Origin: Holdemanella sp. MSK.7.32
Lineage (GTDB): Bacteria; Bacillota_I; Bacilli_A; Erysipelotrichales; Erysipelotrichaceae
Assembly: GCF_024460475.1 (NCBI RefSeq)
Contig: NZ_JANFYN010000001.1
Coordinates: 1-64,000, forward strand
Reading direction: 5' to 3'
Length of the DNA: 64,000 nucleotides
Below are positions 51,962-60,983 of this stretch, piece after piece (position 1 is the stretch's first letter; each line of letters opens with the position of its first letter). The notes beneath the pieces were generated by a model. The model saw nothing but the letters and a program-made list of their open reading frames with translations. It was not told where the DNA came from and made no database searches. The translations under genes were made by a program, and so were the position numbers.

Positions 51962-52323
51962 GCTGTATTCTTACCCTCCAAGACTGGAAGCTCTGCATGA
52001 CTTGGTAAAGTATATTGCTTTCCAGCCACCAATACATAGCGTGCGCCTTCGTGTGTGCAAACGATTGTGTCATTCTTTTCAACACTTATTTTTGGATCAT
52101 AAAACAACTTATAATCACTTTCGATTTTAACGTTTACATCATTCTTATTTGACTTGCCATTAGAAAAGCTAGACAAGGCGCATGGTATATCATCATATAT
52201 TTTTTTGCCATCTAGGCCTTTATAAAAGACACTTTCGCCAGTCGGTAAAGTGTCTTTAAAAGGTCGATAAACGCTCATTTTATCATAATAAGTTAATGCT
52301 AGAATTTCAGCTTCACTCATCAT
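51958..52323 (-). CDS. Head closure/minor capsid protein (XkdH-like)
   Basis: 121 residues, all-beta: YYDKMSVYRPFKDTLPTGES and CTHEGARYVLVAGKQYTLPS. Head-tail joining proteins of this sort sit between the connector and gp10-like genes, as here. Confidence 0.7.
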   Translation of the reverse strand: MMSEAEILALTYYDKMSVYRPFKDTLPTGESVFYKGLDGKKIYDDIPCALSSFSNGKSNKNDVNVKIESDYKLFYDPKISVEKNDTIVCTHEGARYVLVAGKQYTLPSHAELPVLEGKNTA

Positions 52324-52702
52324 TAGGATCTCTTGGAAGCCTCATTCTTTTAAAGTGGACTAATTGACATGAATAATCTTTCATAAAGTCAATTGCATTG
52401 TTATAGGCTGAAGCAGGATCTTTGTAGGTAATGCTTGTATCACCTCGACTTACGCTGGCAACTTCCTTGTTATCGGTAGCAATAACTTTGTCAGCCATCA
52501 GCATTTCTTCAGTGATTTCTGCTACAACTGATTCCAGTGCTTCAGGTAAATCATTACGATTGCAATGCGCTAAAACCTTTAATCTAACACGGTTTGCATA
52601 TCGTGCGATAATCGGTTCTAACTGTTCTTTTTGTTCATCACTAAGATTTCTTATCTTTGGATGCTCTAGAACTTCCTTCAGTATCCTTGTCATTTGTTCC
52701 AT
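52313..52702 (-). CDS. Head-tail connector protein (XkdG-like/YqbG-like)
   Basis: 129 residues, helical: ILKEVLEHPKIRNLSDEQKE, RVRLKVLAHCNRNDLPEALE and KDPASAYNNAIDFMKDYSC. The ATG at 52702 follows AAGGAGG. Position fits the adaptor that docks on the portal. Confidence 0.75.
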   Translation of the reverse strand: MEQMTRILKEVLEHPKIRNLSDEQKEQLEPIIARYANRVRLKVLAHCNRNDLPEALESVVAEITEEMLMADKVIATDNKEVASVSRGDTSITYKDPASAYNNAIDFMKDYSCQLVHFKRMRLPRDPNDE

Positions 52703-52871
52703 CTGTAGAGCCTCCTTTTTCAAGTTCATTAATCTTCTTTTTCAAAGAAGTGTTTTCTTCTGATAGTTTTTTGATTTCACCATCTTTTTTAGAAATTTCT
52801 TTTTTTAATTCTTCCAGTTCACTTCCAGGCTTTTCAGTGCCTAAACCAATTACTGTTCCTTTTGTTTCCAT
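52641..52871 (-). CDS. Small coiled-coil phage protein
   Basis: 76 residues; a long charged helix SELEELKKEISKKDGEIKKL and SLKKKINELEKGG followed by a Gly/Ser/Asp-rich tail. Its 3' end overlaps the connector gene. Possibly a head decoration or assembly factor; no family recognised. Confidence 0.65.
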   Translation of the reverse strand: METKGTVIGLGTEKPGSELEELKKEISKKDGEIKKLSEENTSLKKKINELEKGGSTDGTNDKDTEGSSRASKDKKS

Positions 52872-52882
52872 ATCTTGTTCTC

Positions 52883-53743
52883 CTATTCAGAATCGTGTGA
52901 GCAATAAACTCCAGCTAATTTATTTTCATAAACGTGTGCGTATAAGTTGTTGTTTCGATAATCCCACTTATGAGAATCGCCATTCTGGTTTTCATCAGGT
53001 GAAAAATACTTGATCCATTGTTCCATCGCTGATACTGCTGCTGATTTTTCAACCACAACGAAGTTTACGTTTTTACCAGTTGTTGGTGTTTTCTTATAAC
53101 CATACTCAGTTTTACCATCTGCCAATGTGATTTGAGTGTACATTCTAGATTGTGGCATTTTGATAATTGTTGAGAACTTATCTAAAATCTTTTTAGATTT
53201 GGTTGTATCCATATCTTCAATCAATGAAAGGTAAGAACCGACAATGAACAGGATACGTGATTCTTCAGGCACTTCATCGTTATCCATTTTGTCCGATGCT
53301 GCTCTTAATGCTTTAACAACAGCTGCTCCGTCAGCTAATTTTTCTTCTTTTACTGTAATACCAGTAGTTCCACAAATTTTAGCAATACGAGCTGCATCCG
53401 TTTCAGGAATAACCTTTGTACGAATGAATTCGCTTAATAGTTTAGATGCAGGAATTTCTAATGCTTCTTCGTTATCCATTCGGTCGATGTTTAACTCTTG
53501 AGAACGTTCTTTGTCATATTTGACTGTTTCCCAAGCAAATTTTGTTCCTCCTTTTGTATAACCCGATTTACGGTCATAGTCACCAAGTGCATCCATGTCA
53601 ATTTTTGCAACCTTGATTTCACCATGTGCTCCTTTTAAAACAGTGGTTTCATCACCTTCAAGGATAGAAGTCTTAGCTTCCTGTTTATAAAGTTCATCCA
53701 TCAAAGGTGCAAATAAAGTAGCATAATCAATTACATTTTCCAT
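52883..53743 (-). CDS. Major capsid protein
   Basis: 286 residues, HK97-fold type by context (next to scaffold and portal genes). NVIDYATLFAPLMDELYKQE at the N-terminus, DYDRKSGYTKGGTKFAWETV, RTKVIPETDAARIAKICGTT and the VVVEKSAAVSAMEQWIKYFS near the end are typical of capsids of Bacillota phages. A strong ribosome site suggests high expression. Confidence 0.85.
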   Translation of the reverse strand: MENVIDYATLFAPLMDELYKQEAKTSILEGDETTVLKGAHGEIKVAKIDMDALGDYDRKSGYTKGGTKFAWETVKYDKERSQELNIDRMDNEEALEIPASKLLSEFIRTKVIPETDAARIAKICGTTGITVKEEKLADGAAVVKALRAASDKMDNDEVPEESRILFIVGSYLSLIEDMDTTKSKKILDKFSTIIKMPQSRMYTQITLADGKTEYGYKKTPTTGKNVNFVVVEKSAAVSAMEQWIKYFSPDENQNGDSHKWDYRNNNLYAHVYENKLAGVYCSHDSE

Positions 53744-53758
53744 TTTTCTTTCCTCCTA

Positions 53759-54364
53759 TTACTTAATTCCCATATATTTTCTGATTTTATTTTGTTTATC
53801 CTGCATATCATTGATTGCGGCATTTGAATGAAGTCCTTCAGGTGTCTTACCTTTTAACTTCTCTTTAATTCCATTTTCAAGACACTCACTATAAGTTTTA
53901 ATAATATAATCCAACGATGCTTCAGCAGTTTCTTTTGTTGAATAGTTAATAATATCTGCCAATTTTACTGGTAAACCAGCTTCATCTAATTTTTTGATTG
54001 CATCGTTTTTAGAATTGTTGACCATAATCTCATGTTCCAACGCCTGAATCTTCTTGTCTTTTTCAGCATCTTCTTCTGCTTTTAATTCTTCAGGCGTCAA
54101 GGATGCTTTTCTTTCTTTTTCAGCCTGTGCTTTTTTATATTCTTCAATAGCATCTGCTTTCGCTTTTTCAATGGCTGCATCCATATCTTCCTTTGATAAA
54201 GCGCCTTCTTGAGCCTCATCCTCCTTTGGTTCTTCAGCAGTTGGTTCTGCTTCAACTGTTGTTTCTACCTCCGATGGTTCTTCATCACTCTTTTTGCCAA
54301 AAACAACTTCTTTGATTTTTTCTCCGATTGTTTTTTCTTGTTTTGTTTCTTGAGCTTCTTCCAT
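53759..54364 (-). CDS. Capsid scaffolding protein (DUF4355-like)
   Basis: 201 residues, very acidic at the N-terminus and coiled-coil in the middle (KEDMDAAIEKAKADAIEEYK, LKAEEDAEKDKKIQALEHE). The C-terminal TYSECLENGIKEKLKGKTPE region matches scaffold proteins. It directly precedes the capsid gene. Confidence 0.87.
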   Translation of the reverse strand: MEEAQETKQEKTIGEKIKEVVFGKKSDEEPSEVETTVEAEPTAEEPKEDEAQEGALSKEDMDAAIEKAKADAIEEYKKAQAEKERKASLTPEELKAEEDAEKDKKIQALEHEIMVNNSKNDAIKKLDEAGLPVKLADIINYSTKETAEASLDYIIKTYSECLENGIKEKLKGKTPEGLHSNAAINDMQDKQNKIRKYMGIK

Positions 54365-54402
54365 TTTGTTTTCCTCCTTTAACCACTCTCTATAACAAAG
54401 CC

Positions 54403-55419
54403 TTATTTCGCTTTATTACCATTTTTAACAAATCTTTCTTTCCATTTTTGATAGTTGATATTCTTTTCCAACGGAACGACATTTCGTTCTTGATCAAAAA
54501 TACTCATTGCGTGAACTGCGATTACTCGGCATTTGCAATTCGGATGCATTGGTGGACAATTGACACCGACTGTTGCATCTTCGATTTTGAACTTTTTACC
54601 ATTTAATGGTTTACATTTCGGACATCCAGCGCCACGGTACATATATTCATCAATCTTCATTTTTTTATATGACATCAATTGCGCTTGTTGAGCAAAATAC
54701 TTTGCTTCTGTTCTAACCACACGCTCCGTAACATATTTACCTTTGCCAAGAACATCATCAATTCGCTTTGTCATCTTCTGAATAGAACTTCCATCCACGA
54801 ATCCCGTTGCCAGTTCTTTTCTTAAGGTTTCGGTCAATTTGTCAATGTTATCCCAAATGGTTTTGGAATACACTTTCGTTGACCATGGGTATTCAAGAAC
54901 ACTTTTAACCAGGTGAGGATTAAATCTTGCCACATTAAATCCCAAGCCGACTGTTTTTTGAACAGAATAGAAACCACGATAATAGTTGTTGACAAGTACG
55001 ATGCCAAGATGCTTTTTAATACTTCTTGTGGTTTTATTAGCTAAATTCATCATTTCTTTATCAATCTGCGAAAGCAGTTCTTCCTTTCTTGAAAGGCTGG
55101 TCTTAGCTGATAAAGTATTTAATTCCATTAACATCTTTGTTCCATCAGCTTCTTTTTCTATTTGTTCAATGTATTCTTCAATACTTTTTTTCCATTTAGT
55201 AAATTCTTTGCTGCTTAGTAGTCCTTTTGCTTCCTCGATAGATATTTCATTGTTTTCGGCAAATCGAATCAAGGATCGTTGAATATCTGCTTTTAAGCGT
55301 TCAGCTGCTTCATCATAGACATCCAGTAGATCTTCTACAATGTCATCTATTTCTTCTAGCTCATCCAATAGACAATCTTTAGCGATTGCTAACTGTTTTT
55401 CTTTTTCGGTCTTATTCAT
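54403..55419 (-). CDS. Minor head protein, Mu F/SPP1 gp7 type
   Basis: 338 residues, helical N-terminal half; the C-terminal motif RGAGCPKCKPLNGKKFKIED and CPPMHPNCKCRVIAV is the classic Mu F-like signature with four cysteines. Needed for head maturation and DNA ejection. The ATG at 55419 is preferred over one directly abutting the ribosome site. Confidence 0.9.
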   Translation of the reverse strand: MNKTEKEKQLAIAKDCLLDELEEIDDIVEDLLDVYDEAAERLKADIQRSLIRFAENNEISIEEAKGLLSSKEFTKWKKSIEEYIEQIEKEADGTKMLMELNTLSAKTSLSRKEELLSQIDKEMMNLANKTTRSIKKHLGIVLVNNYYRGFYSVQKTVGLGFNVARFNPHLVKSVLEYPWSTKVYSKTIWDNIDKLTETLRKELATGFVDGSSIQKMTKRIDDVLGKGKYVTERVVRTEAKYFAQQAQLMSYKKMKIDEYMYRGAGCPKCKPLNGKKFKIEDATVGVNCPPMHPNCKCRVIAVHAMSIFDQERNVVPLEKNINYQKWKERFVKNGNKAK

Positions 55420-56764
55420 CCAATTCATCCTCGCTTAGCTTAAATGCCTTGACAAGATTTTGATAAACCCCCTGTTTTACCTCTTCATCTTCATTTTCTT
55501 CTTTGATGTTTTCTAATTCTTCCTGAACATTTTCGATATCGTCCAACTTAGAAAGTAGTGTTTGATGAGAAATGAACGGTGAAATCATTTGAGCAATTTG
55601 AGCGTTCTCTAGCTTGTTTTGAGGTCGATTTCGATTAAATACGACATTGATATCTCGATAGTCATAATTGCCGCCGAATAAATTCAAAATATTGGTAATC
55701 AATTCGATCCTTCTTTGTAGCGATTTTTTAAATTTTCTTTCCTTGATTGCAACAACTTGATCCATTGACCACATCTTGTAAGAAATAGCCACGCCTGAAA
55801 GATTAGATGCAAAAGCATTATCTGTCATATTCGGAACTGAACTAAACAAATGCATGTCACTTACTAGGCGGTTCTTATAGTTTTCTAAAGCTGTATCATT
55901 AATTTCTTTTAACATCCAAGATACATCACCGCCATCGTCAAGAATGATTGCTCCTTTTTTACGCATTTCTTGAATGTCAGTTGTTGTTACATCTCCAAGC
56001 TTAGAAATCTTCATCAACGCCTCATCGTTATATTGGAATAAATTTGCTGTATTCGATTGGACTGTGTTATAGGCATCCACAATACTGATGATGCCTTCAA
56101 AATCACCAATTCGCTCTTCATTGTTGACAAACTCAACTACTGGAACATCTTTCCAGTAATGATCAACAATATCTTTCAACTGTAAGCTTCCACCAGCTCT
56201 TGACTCAAAATACCAGGTGCTTTCACTTGTGCTGAATTCCAACTTCAATATTTCGACCTTTCGCTTGGTATATGAACGAATAATACGAATAAAACCTAAA
56301 TAGTTATCTTCGCCACCTGAATCACGAATCAAGATACCTTCGTTCGCTGGCACTTTGGTAAAACGAATATTGGCATCTTCGTCAATATATAAAATTTCAA
56401 AGCAATCGCCATGAATGGATGCTTTTTTAGCAATTTCTGTGTTTTCGTCCTGTTCATCGTTGTATTCAAGTACATTCTGTATCTTTTCCATATACTCATC
56501 ATTCTGTGAGTTGTATTTGATAGGATCTCCAACAAAATAACCAACCATACTATCAGTAATGTACTTACACATGTTGTTGACAATCTTATTATTGGGATCG
56601 TTTGCGTTGTATTTTTGCTTGTACACGATTTTATGCTTCCCAGCATAGTAGTTATCAAGAGTTCTATATGTACTGTTTAAATATCGGTTTTCCATATAGA
56701 TTCTTTTGATATCATTTTCATCCAAAGAGTTAAAACTCTCTTTATCCATATAAATTACTGCCAT
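55412..56764 (-). CDS. Portal protein, SPP1 gp6 type
   Basis: 450 residues. Start YMENRYLNSTYRTLDNYYAG, then NMCKYITDSMVGYFVGDPIK, typical of the SPP1 portal family, and NLSGVAISYKMWSMDQVVAI. Forms the DNA entry ring. Acidic tail ENIKEENEDEEV. Confidence 0.93.
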   Translation of the reverse strand: MAVIYMDKESFNSLDENDIKRIYMENRYLNSTYRTLDNYYAGKHKIVYKQKYNANDPNNKIVNNMCKYITDSMVGYFVGDPIKYNSQNDEYMEKIQNVLEYNDEQDENTEIAKKASIHGDCFEILYIDEDANIRFTKVPANEGILIRDSGGEDNYLGFIRIIRSYTKRKVEILKLEFSTSESTWYFESRAGGSLQLKDIVDHYWKDVPVVEFVNNEERIGDFEGIISIVDAYNTVQSNTANLFQYNDEALMKISKLGDVTTTDIQEMRKKGAIILDDGGDVSWMLKEINDTALENYKNRLVSDMHLFSSVPNMTDNAFASNLSGVAISYKMWSMDQVVAIKERKFKKSLQRRIELITNILNLFGGNYDYRDINVVFNRNRPQNKLENAQIAQMISPFISHQTLLSKLDDIENVQEELENIKEENEDEEVKQGVYQNLVKAFKLSEDELDE

Positions 56765-56767
56765 TTT

Positions 56768-58534
56768 CTATCCTCCAAAAAGCGAACGGTCTAATATTCT
56801 GAATCTCTTTCCTTTTTTAGCAATCGTTCGTGCCATTTCCAATGCATCAGGTGCATCATCATGGCTTGCCATAGGGAAATGCTTAAGCTGTTCTAAAAGC
56901 AATTTGTGTCTACGATTGAACTTGATGTATTTATTCTTGATATCAGGTTGCAGTGATTGAATACGCAGCACCTTGTCACCAGTCGAATTGATTTCTTCGA
57001 TCGGCAAGTAAAGACCCGCTTTGGCAGAAGCTTTAGAAATTTCCTCTTTCAAGAACCATTGGAACTGTACAGTTTCACATCCAAGTTTTTTAAAGCCTTT
57101 GCCATAAGTTTTTCTAAGCCATCTTTCTTTTTCGAGCACATCGTTAATGATGCGATCAGGATGTCTACGCATCACATCGGCATCAATTACATACATATAT
57201 CCAGTTGCCTTTTGTTTGGCGATAGTGATAATGGCTGAATAGTCTGATTTCTTATTCTTACCAAGCGATGGATCTACTGCTCCATAGAATTCAAAATCCT
57301 TCGAATTAAAGTTCATTTCAAATTCGTTGTAGTAATCAAACCATTCTTCCTGGAATAAGCAATCATCAGGGCTGATTGGTTCATTCTGTAATTCAGAATT
57401 AAATGAAGCATCGCCTTCAGATACCTTGATGCACATAAGGTTGTAATAGGAAAGTTTGTCTTCCCATAACACTTTTGTACCTTCCAGCATTTCTTTTTTA
57501 TGTTGTTCAAAGAAATGCAACGCTTTAGCTTCATGTTCAGGTTCATCAAGGTCGGTATATATCTTTTCCCATTCATCCCATAGATCAACTGCAGATGAAA
57601 AAGAAAGGACTGCTTGATATTTAATGCTTTTATAGCTTGGATTTTTCAACACATTAGCAAGCAACGAATCATAATGAAGCATTGTTCCAATATAAATAAT
57701 ATCGGTGTAATCATCACCAGCTTTCGATACTGCCTTATAAAACCAGTCGGATAGTTTCTTTCGCTGGTCAACCGTTCTTACATTTTCATCATTCTCAATA
57801 TCATCAAGAACCAATAAATCAGGCCTCCAATTCTTGTGCTTTCTACCACGAATCTTTTTGCCTGAACCAATAGCTTCAATTTTTATGTTTGTCTTTGTTA
57901 ATAAAACGTTCGAACGCCATACCTTACCATCTAGTTTTCCGAAATCTTCGATGATATGTTCATTTTCTTCCATCTCGGTTTTAATGGAATCTAAGAAACT
58001 CTCAGCCTGTTCTGAACTATCGGACAAGATAATGATGTAGTGCTTATACTCATATAACGCTGCATGAAGTGATCCTTTGAATGTAAGGTTCGTTGATTTA
58101 GCATGACCACGAGGGGCAGCAATCGCTCTTTTACAGCCTGCCATTCTGCTTATCTTCTTTTGAACGCTTTTTGAAAGTGGTACTTCGTCTTTCATAACGC
58201 CATGCTTCCAAATATTGTCGAGTTCTTCGTGGAAGCGTGGAGACTTCCTGACAAAGTAATGAGGGAGGTAGGCTCTTCCAAAAAATTCCATATCAAACGA
58301 AGCTAATTTTTTTCGTATACCATTCTTGCCAGTTAAGGGAGCTCCTCTTTCAAAATCATCAAGAAGTTGTTTTCTTAAAAGGTTGTTGTCCTTTTTTAAA
58401 AACTCTTTTAAAAGGTCGTTCAAATAAACTTTATATTCTTGCGTATCATATGCTTCGCTATCGGCAATTTGATTTTCAGCTTCTAAAATTCCATCCAAAA
58501 GCATGTCTAAACTTCTTTTTTTGAGTCTTCCCAT
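56768..58534 (-). CDS. Terminase large subunit
   Basis: 588 residues. The ATPase domain shows CKRAIAAPRGHAKSTNLTF (Walker A-like) and PDLLVLDDIENDENV (Walker B); the nuclease domain has YGAVDPSLGKNKKSDYSAI (metal aspartate) and HDDAPDALEMA at the end. Packages DNA into heads. It lies downstream of a noncoding leader with a terminator, suggesting that the late operon depends on antitermination. Confidence 0.93.
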   Translation of the reverse strand: MGRLKKRSLDMLLDGILEAENQIADSEAYDTQEYKVYLNDLLKEFLKKDNNLLRKQLLDDFERGAPLTGKNGIRKKLASFDMEFFGRAYLPHYFVRKSPRFHEELDNIWKHGVMKDEVPLSKSVQKKISRMAGCKRAIAAPRGHAKSTNLTFKGSLHAALYEYKHYIIILSDSSEQAESFLDSIKTEMEENEHIIEDFGKLDGKVWRSNVLLTKTNIKIEAIGSGKKIRGRKHKNWRPDLLVLDDIENDENVRTVDQRKKLSDWFYKAVSKAGDDYTDIIYIGTMLHYDSLLANVLKNPSYKSIKYQAVLSFSSAVDLWDEWEKIYTDLDEPEHEAKALHFFEQHKKEMLEGTKVLWEDKLSYYNLMCIKVSEGDASFNSELQNEPISPDDCLFQEEWFDYYNEFEMNFNSKDFEFYGAVDPSLGKNKKSDYSAIITIAKQKATGYMYVIDADVMRRHPDRIINDVLEKERWLRKTYGKGFKKLGCETVQFQWFLKEEISKASAKAGLYLPIEEINSTGDKVLRIQSLQPDIKNKYIKFNRRHKLLLEQLKHFPMASHDDAPDALEMARTIAKKGKRFRILDRSLFGG

Positions 58535-58556
58535 CCTATCATCTCCTTTCGCCTTA

Positions 58557-58582
58557 TAAAAAAATCGCTATAAAGCGATTTT
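58557..58582 (-). terminator. Terminator upstream of the terminase/late operon
   Basis: Stem AAAATCGCT / AGCGATTTT, loop TTAT, then TTTTTAT on the minus strand, 23 bases before the terminase start. It lies between the NusG-like gene and the structural operon. Confidence 0.78.
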
Positions 58583-58704
58583 AAGCGTTGTTTTTGCTTG
58601 TACCCCACAATTACTCAACTTTATGCCTAATTCGTTTTTTAAAGGGGTTTTTGCGCGAATTAAAAGGTAATGCGCCCTTTACGAACATTAGAGTGTGCTT
58701 CGCC

Positions 58705-58730
58705 ATCCCAGATATTTTATTTTCTAGGAT
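58705..58730 (-). other. RNA hairpin in the leader between nusG-like and terminase genes
   Basis: ATCCTAGA / TCTGGGAT, eight pairs with one G-U, ten-base loop. A second hairpin (GCGCATTA / TAATTCGCGC) lies downstream at about 58640-58665. Such leader hairpins serve specialised NusG proteins like LoaP as recruitment sites; binding here is inference. Confidence 0.5.
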
Positions 58731-58772
58731 AGTTCATGCTATTTAACCACCAATTTCCGCTTACAGGACGAA

Positions 58773-59288
58773 TCAACCGTTTGTTTCTGTTGGCTTTGTA
58801 GTGTCAATCACATTCAAACTCAACGTGATTTCTTTAATTTCATTACATACAGTAATTTCAAATGTTGCTTTTCTTTGTCTTTTATTAAAACTTTTTATTC
58901 TGCTTTTAAATTTTAAAAGGATACCTTTTAAAATGATGACATTTCCATCTTCATCTACCGTTACCTCAGTTGGTTCTAATGGATGACCATCGTTGTTTAA
59001 AATTTTTACCCATTCTTCTTCCAGGAAGGTAAGAGTGGATGGGGAAGTTTTGTCCCCCAAGAAACGTTGAACCCCATTAATACCTTTGATTTTGTAAAAG
59101 TCTTCGGCTTTGAATTCGGTTTGTACGAAAACATAGTTAGGAAATAATATGTATTCTCTTTGCATCCAAGCGCCTCCTGAACGAATCAAGCGACTTTCTC
59201 TTGGAACAAGAGCTTGATACCCAGCCAACTCTAATTGCTTCTGTATTTGAAGCTCTTGGCTTCCTTTCACTTGTATCACGCACCACAT
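58773..59288 (-). CDS. Phage NusG-like transcription antiterminator
   Basis: 171 residues. The NGN domain starts MWCVIQVKGSQELQIQKQLE, continues with YQALVPRESRLIRSGGAWMQ and FPNYVFVQTEF, GVQRFLGDK; the C-terminal KOW-like region is VIILKGILLKFKSRIKSFNK then ATFEITVCNEIKEITLSLNV. This matches specialised NusG paralogs (LoaP/RfaH/UpxY type) that associate with RNA polymerase on selected operons. It is encoded right before a hairpin-rich leader and terminator leading to the structural operon. Confidence 0.85.
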   Translation of the reverse strand: MWCVIQVKGSQELQIQKQLELAGYQALVPRESRLIRSGGAWMQREYILFPNYVFVQTEFKAEDFYKIKGINGVQRFLGDKTSPSTLTFLEEEWVKILNNDGHPLEPTEVTVDEDGNVIILKGILLKFKSRIKSFNKRQRKATFEITVCNEIKEITLSLNVIDTTKPTETNG

Positions 59289-59290
59289 AT

Positions 59291-59839
59291 CTATCCCTCC
59301 ATTTCTTCTGTTTTCTTTGTGTTTAAATACTGGACAAGTTCCTTGTATAGCTCAGGTTTTTCCTTCGCCATGGAAGAGAACAGTAATGTTTTAAATTCTT
59401 CAATCGCTGCATCCTTAACATCTTGGTTTTGGATTTCAACTCTTTTCTTATAAGCAGTCGCACGAATAAGTGCATTTGACTCCTTCATAAGTTTCGCTAA
59501 ATCTACTTCATCCCAATCTTCTTCTTTCGTGCTTGCTAAGCGATTAAACACGTTTCCTGATGTGATACGAATGATTGCTTCTGCCATATCTAAATCAGGA
59601 TTACGATCCAATTCTTCTTTTACTAACTTGAAGTTCTGATGTGTCATCTTCAATGCTTCCATATTGGCATTGAACGAACGAGCATATCTACACACACTAG
59701 CTACTGATACCGATTGTTCATTTGCTTTTAGAAACTCTACAATTTCAGTATAAGTTGCATCAGACTGAAGCATAGTTTCAACTACAGATTTAAGATCTTC
59801 AGGCAAGTTGTCAATCTTACTGTGTTTCCGATTGGCCAT
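59291..59839 (-). CDS. Mu gp27-like protein (DUF3486), likely small terminase
   Basis: 182 residues. HSKIDNLPEDLKSVVETMLQ, YTEIVEFLKANEQSVSVASV and CRYARSF match DUF3486, the Mu gp27 family encoded before the terminase large subunit. Putative DNA-recognition HTH in the N-terminal 60 residues. Confidence 0.85.
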   Translation of the reverse strand: MANRKHSKIDNLPEDLKSVVETMLQSDATYTEIVEFLKANEQSVSVASVCRYARSFNANMEALKMTHQNFKLVKEELDRNPDLDMAEAIIRITSGNVFNRLASTKEEDWDEVDLAKLMKESNALIRATAYKKRVEIQNQDVKDAAIEEFKTLLFSSMAKEKPELYKELVQYLNTKKTEEMEG

Positions 59840-59843
59840 AGGT

Positions 59844-60185
59844 TTAAACCTCGATCATATCGTCTACAATGTTTCTTGCTAAAAGCTTTATTCCTTTGCT
59901 AGTAAGTTTAGCTTCAAGGTTTCTGTAGTTGACATCCTGAGATAGCTCCAACACTTCATTTCTTGTAGCGATATCTCTTAAACGAATATATTTTTCTTCA
60001 GTCAAATAGTTGATGCAGTCTAAAAACTCCCATTTTTCAACTCCATCCATTTCTAACACTGTTTCAACGCTTTTAAGTTCGTTGTACTTGTATCTAAGAA
60101 CATTAATCGTTCTTAACACACGACCATTGTTGCTGATAAAGTTTGCAGCTTCTAGTCGCTTCTTTAATGTTTCTTTATCTGCCAT
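59844..60185 (-). CDS. Phage protein, winged-helix-like, unknown
   Basis: 113 residues: ADKETLKKRLEAANFISNNG, VEKWEFLDCINYLTEEKYIR and LTSKGIKLLARNI suggest a winged helix. In Mu this place is taken by gp26-type proteins. Coupled to the neighbouring genes with 2-4 bp gaps. Confidence 0.65.
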   Translation of the reverse strand: MADKETLKKRLEAANFISNNGRVLRTINVLRYKYNELKSVETVLEMDGVEKWEFLDCINYLTEEKYIRLRDIATRNEVLELSQDVNYRNLEAKLTSKGIKLLARNIVDDMIEV

Positions 60186-60187
60186 TT

Positions 60188-60544
60188 CTATACCCTCTCT
60201 TTCAATAGTAATTTATAGATTTCATCTAGTTTATTTTCTGTTTTTCGTTGTTCACGAATAAAGTCTTCTTTCGTTAAGAACTGTTTTTGTGCTTCTTTTA
60301 AATCGTTTCTGAATTCTTTGACCGATTCTTTGAATTCGGTTTTAGGTGTGTAGTCAGTTTTAATATCTTGAATATCTTTCTTGACTTCTTTAATGATCTT
60401 TTCATGAGCAACTTCGGTAAGATAATCTTTTTCAATCTCTTGTATTTTTAAATCTGTTTTATCAATCTTGTCCATGGTCTTTTTTAAAAAGTAAGTGATA
60501 ATTGTAATTACTGTACCAATTGCCAATTCTAAAAAATAATCCAT
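60188..60544 (-). CDS. Membrane-anchored coiled-coil phage protein
   Basis: 118 residues from the ATG at 60544 (AAGGAGGT site). One N-terminal helix (LELAIGTVITIITYFLKKTM), then a long charged coiled coil (KIQEIEKDYLTEVAHEKIIK etc.). Resembles i-spanin or holin-accessory topology, but its place at the head of the late genes is unusual for lysis. Confidence 0.65.
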   Translation of the reverse strand: MDYFLELAIGTVITIITYFLKKTMDKIDKTDLKIQEIEKDYLTEVAHEKIIKEVKKDIQDIKTDYTPKTEFKESVKEFRNDLKEAQKQFLTKEDFIREQRKTENKLDEIYKLLLKERV

Positions 60545-60584
60545 TTCTATACCTCCTTGCTCGTTATTACAAGGCAAATTTTAG

Positions 60585-60643
60585 ATAAAAAAAAGAAAGT
60601 GGTAAAATAAACTACTTTATAGTTAAACTTTACTACTTTCTTT
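60585..60643 (-). terminator. Terminator after the Mor-like gene
   Basis: Fifteen-base stem AAAGAAAGTAGTAAA / TTTACCACTTTCTTT (one G-T pair), 22-base loop, then TTTTTTTTA on the minus strand. Separates early and late phage transcripts. Confidence 0.85.
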
Positions 60644-60650
60644 AAATTTT

Positions 60651-60983
60651 CTATAAATCAAACAATGTGACTTGTCCTTCGTATGGATCGATTTTTTTGT
60701 TTTTGAACAAATCGCCGATGATTGTTCGTATCTGTATTTCTGATAAGCCATACTTCAATGCGAGTGCTTTGATATCCCCATTTTTTTCATACTCAATGCG
60801 TATTTTCTCGTTACGTTTTCTTCGCTCGATTTCACTGAACTTAGGAATATAAATGCTTGTTCCTGCATAATAGTGAATCAACCTCTTATAGGCTTCTAAA
60901 CCAATGACTTCAACGACTTGTAACTGTTCTTCATTTAAATCATCTAATGTTACATCTGCACTTTCTGTCATTAATTCATCCAT
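60651..60983 (-). CDS. Mor transcription activator family protein
   Basis: 110 residues. DDLNEEQLQVVEVIGLEAYK, YYAGTSIYIPKFSEIERRKR and ALALKYGLSEIQIRTIIGDL (HTH) are diagnostic of Mu Mor/C activators. It probably turns on the middle/late promoter of this prophage; the terminator downstream fits a switch point. Coupled to the gp16-like gene by overlap. Confidence 0.92.
   Translation of the reverse strand: MDELMTESADVTLDDLNEEQLQVVEVIGLEAYKRLIHYYAGTSIYIPKFSEIERRKRNEKIRIEYEKNGDIKALALKYGLSEIQIRTIIGDLFKNKKIDPYEGQVTLFDL

Noticed and set aside
54403..55419. Minor head protein as an ADP-ribosyltransferase toxin fusion
   Set aside because: No C-terminal toxin domain; the protein ends shortly after the Mu F cysteine motif.
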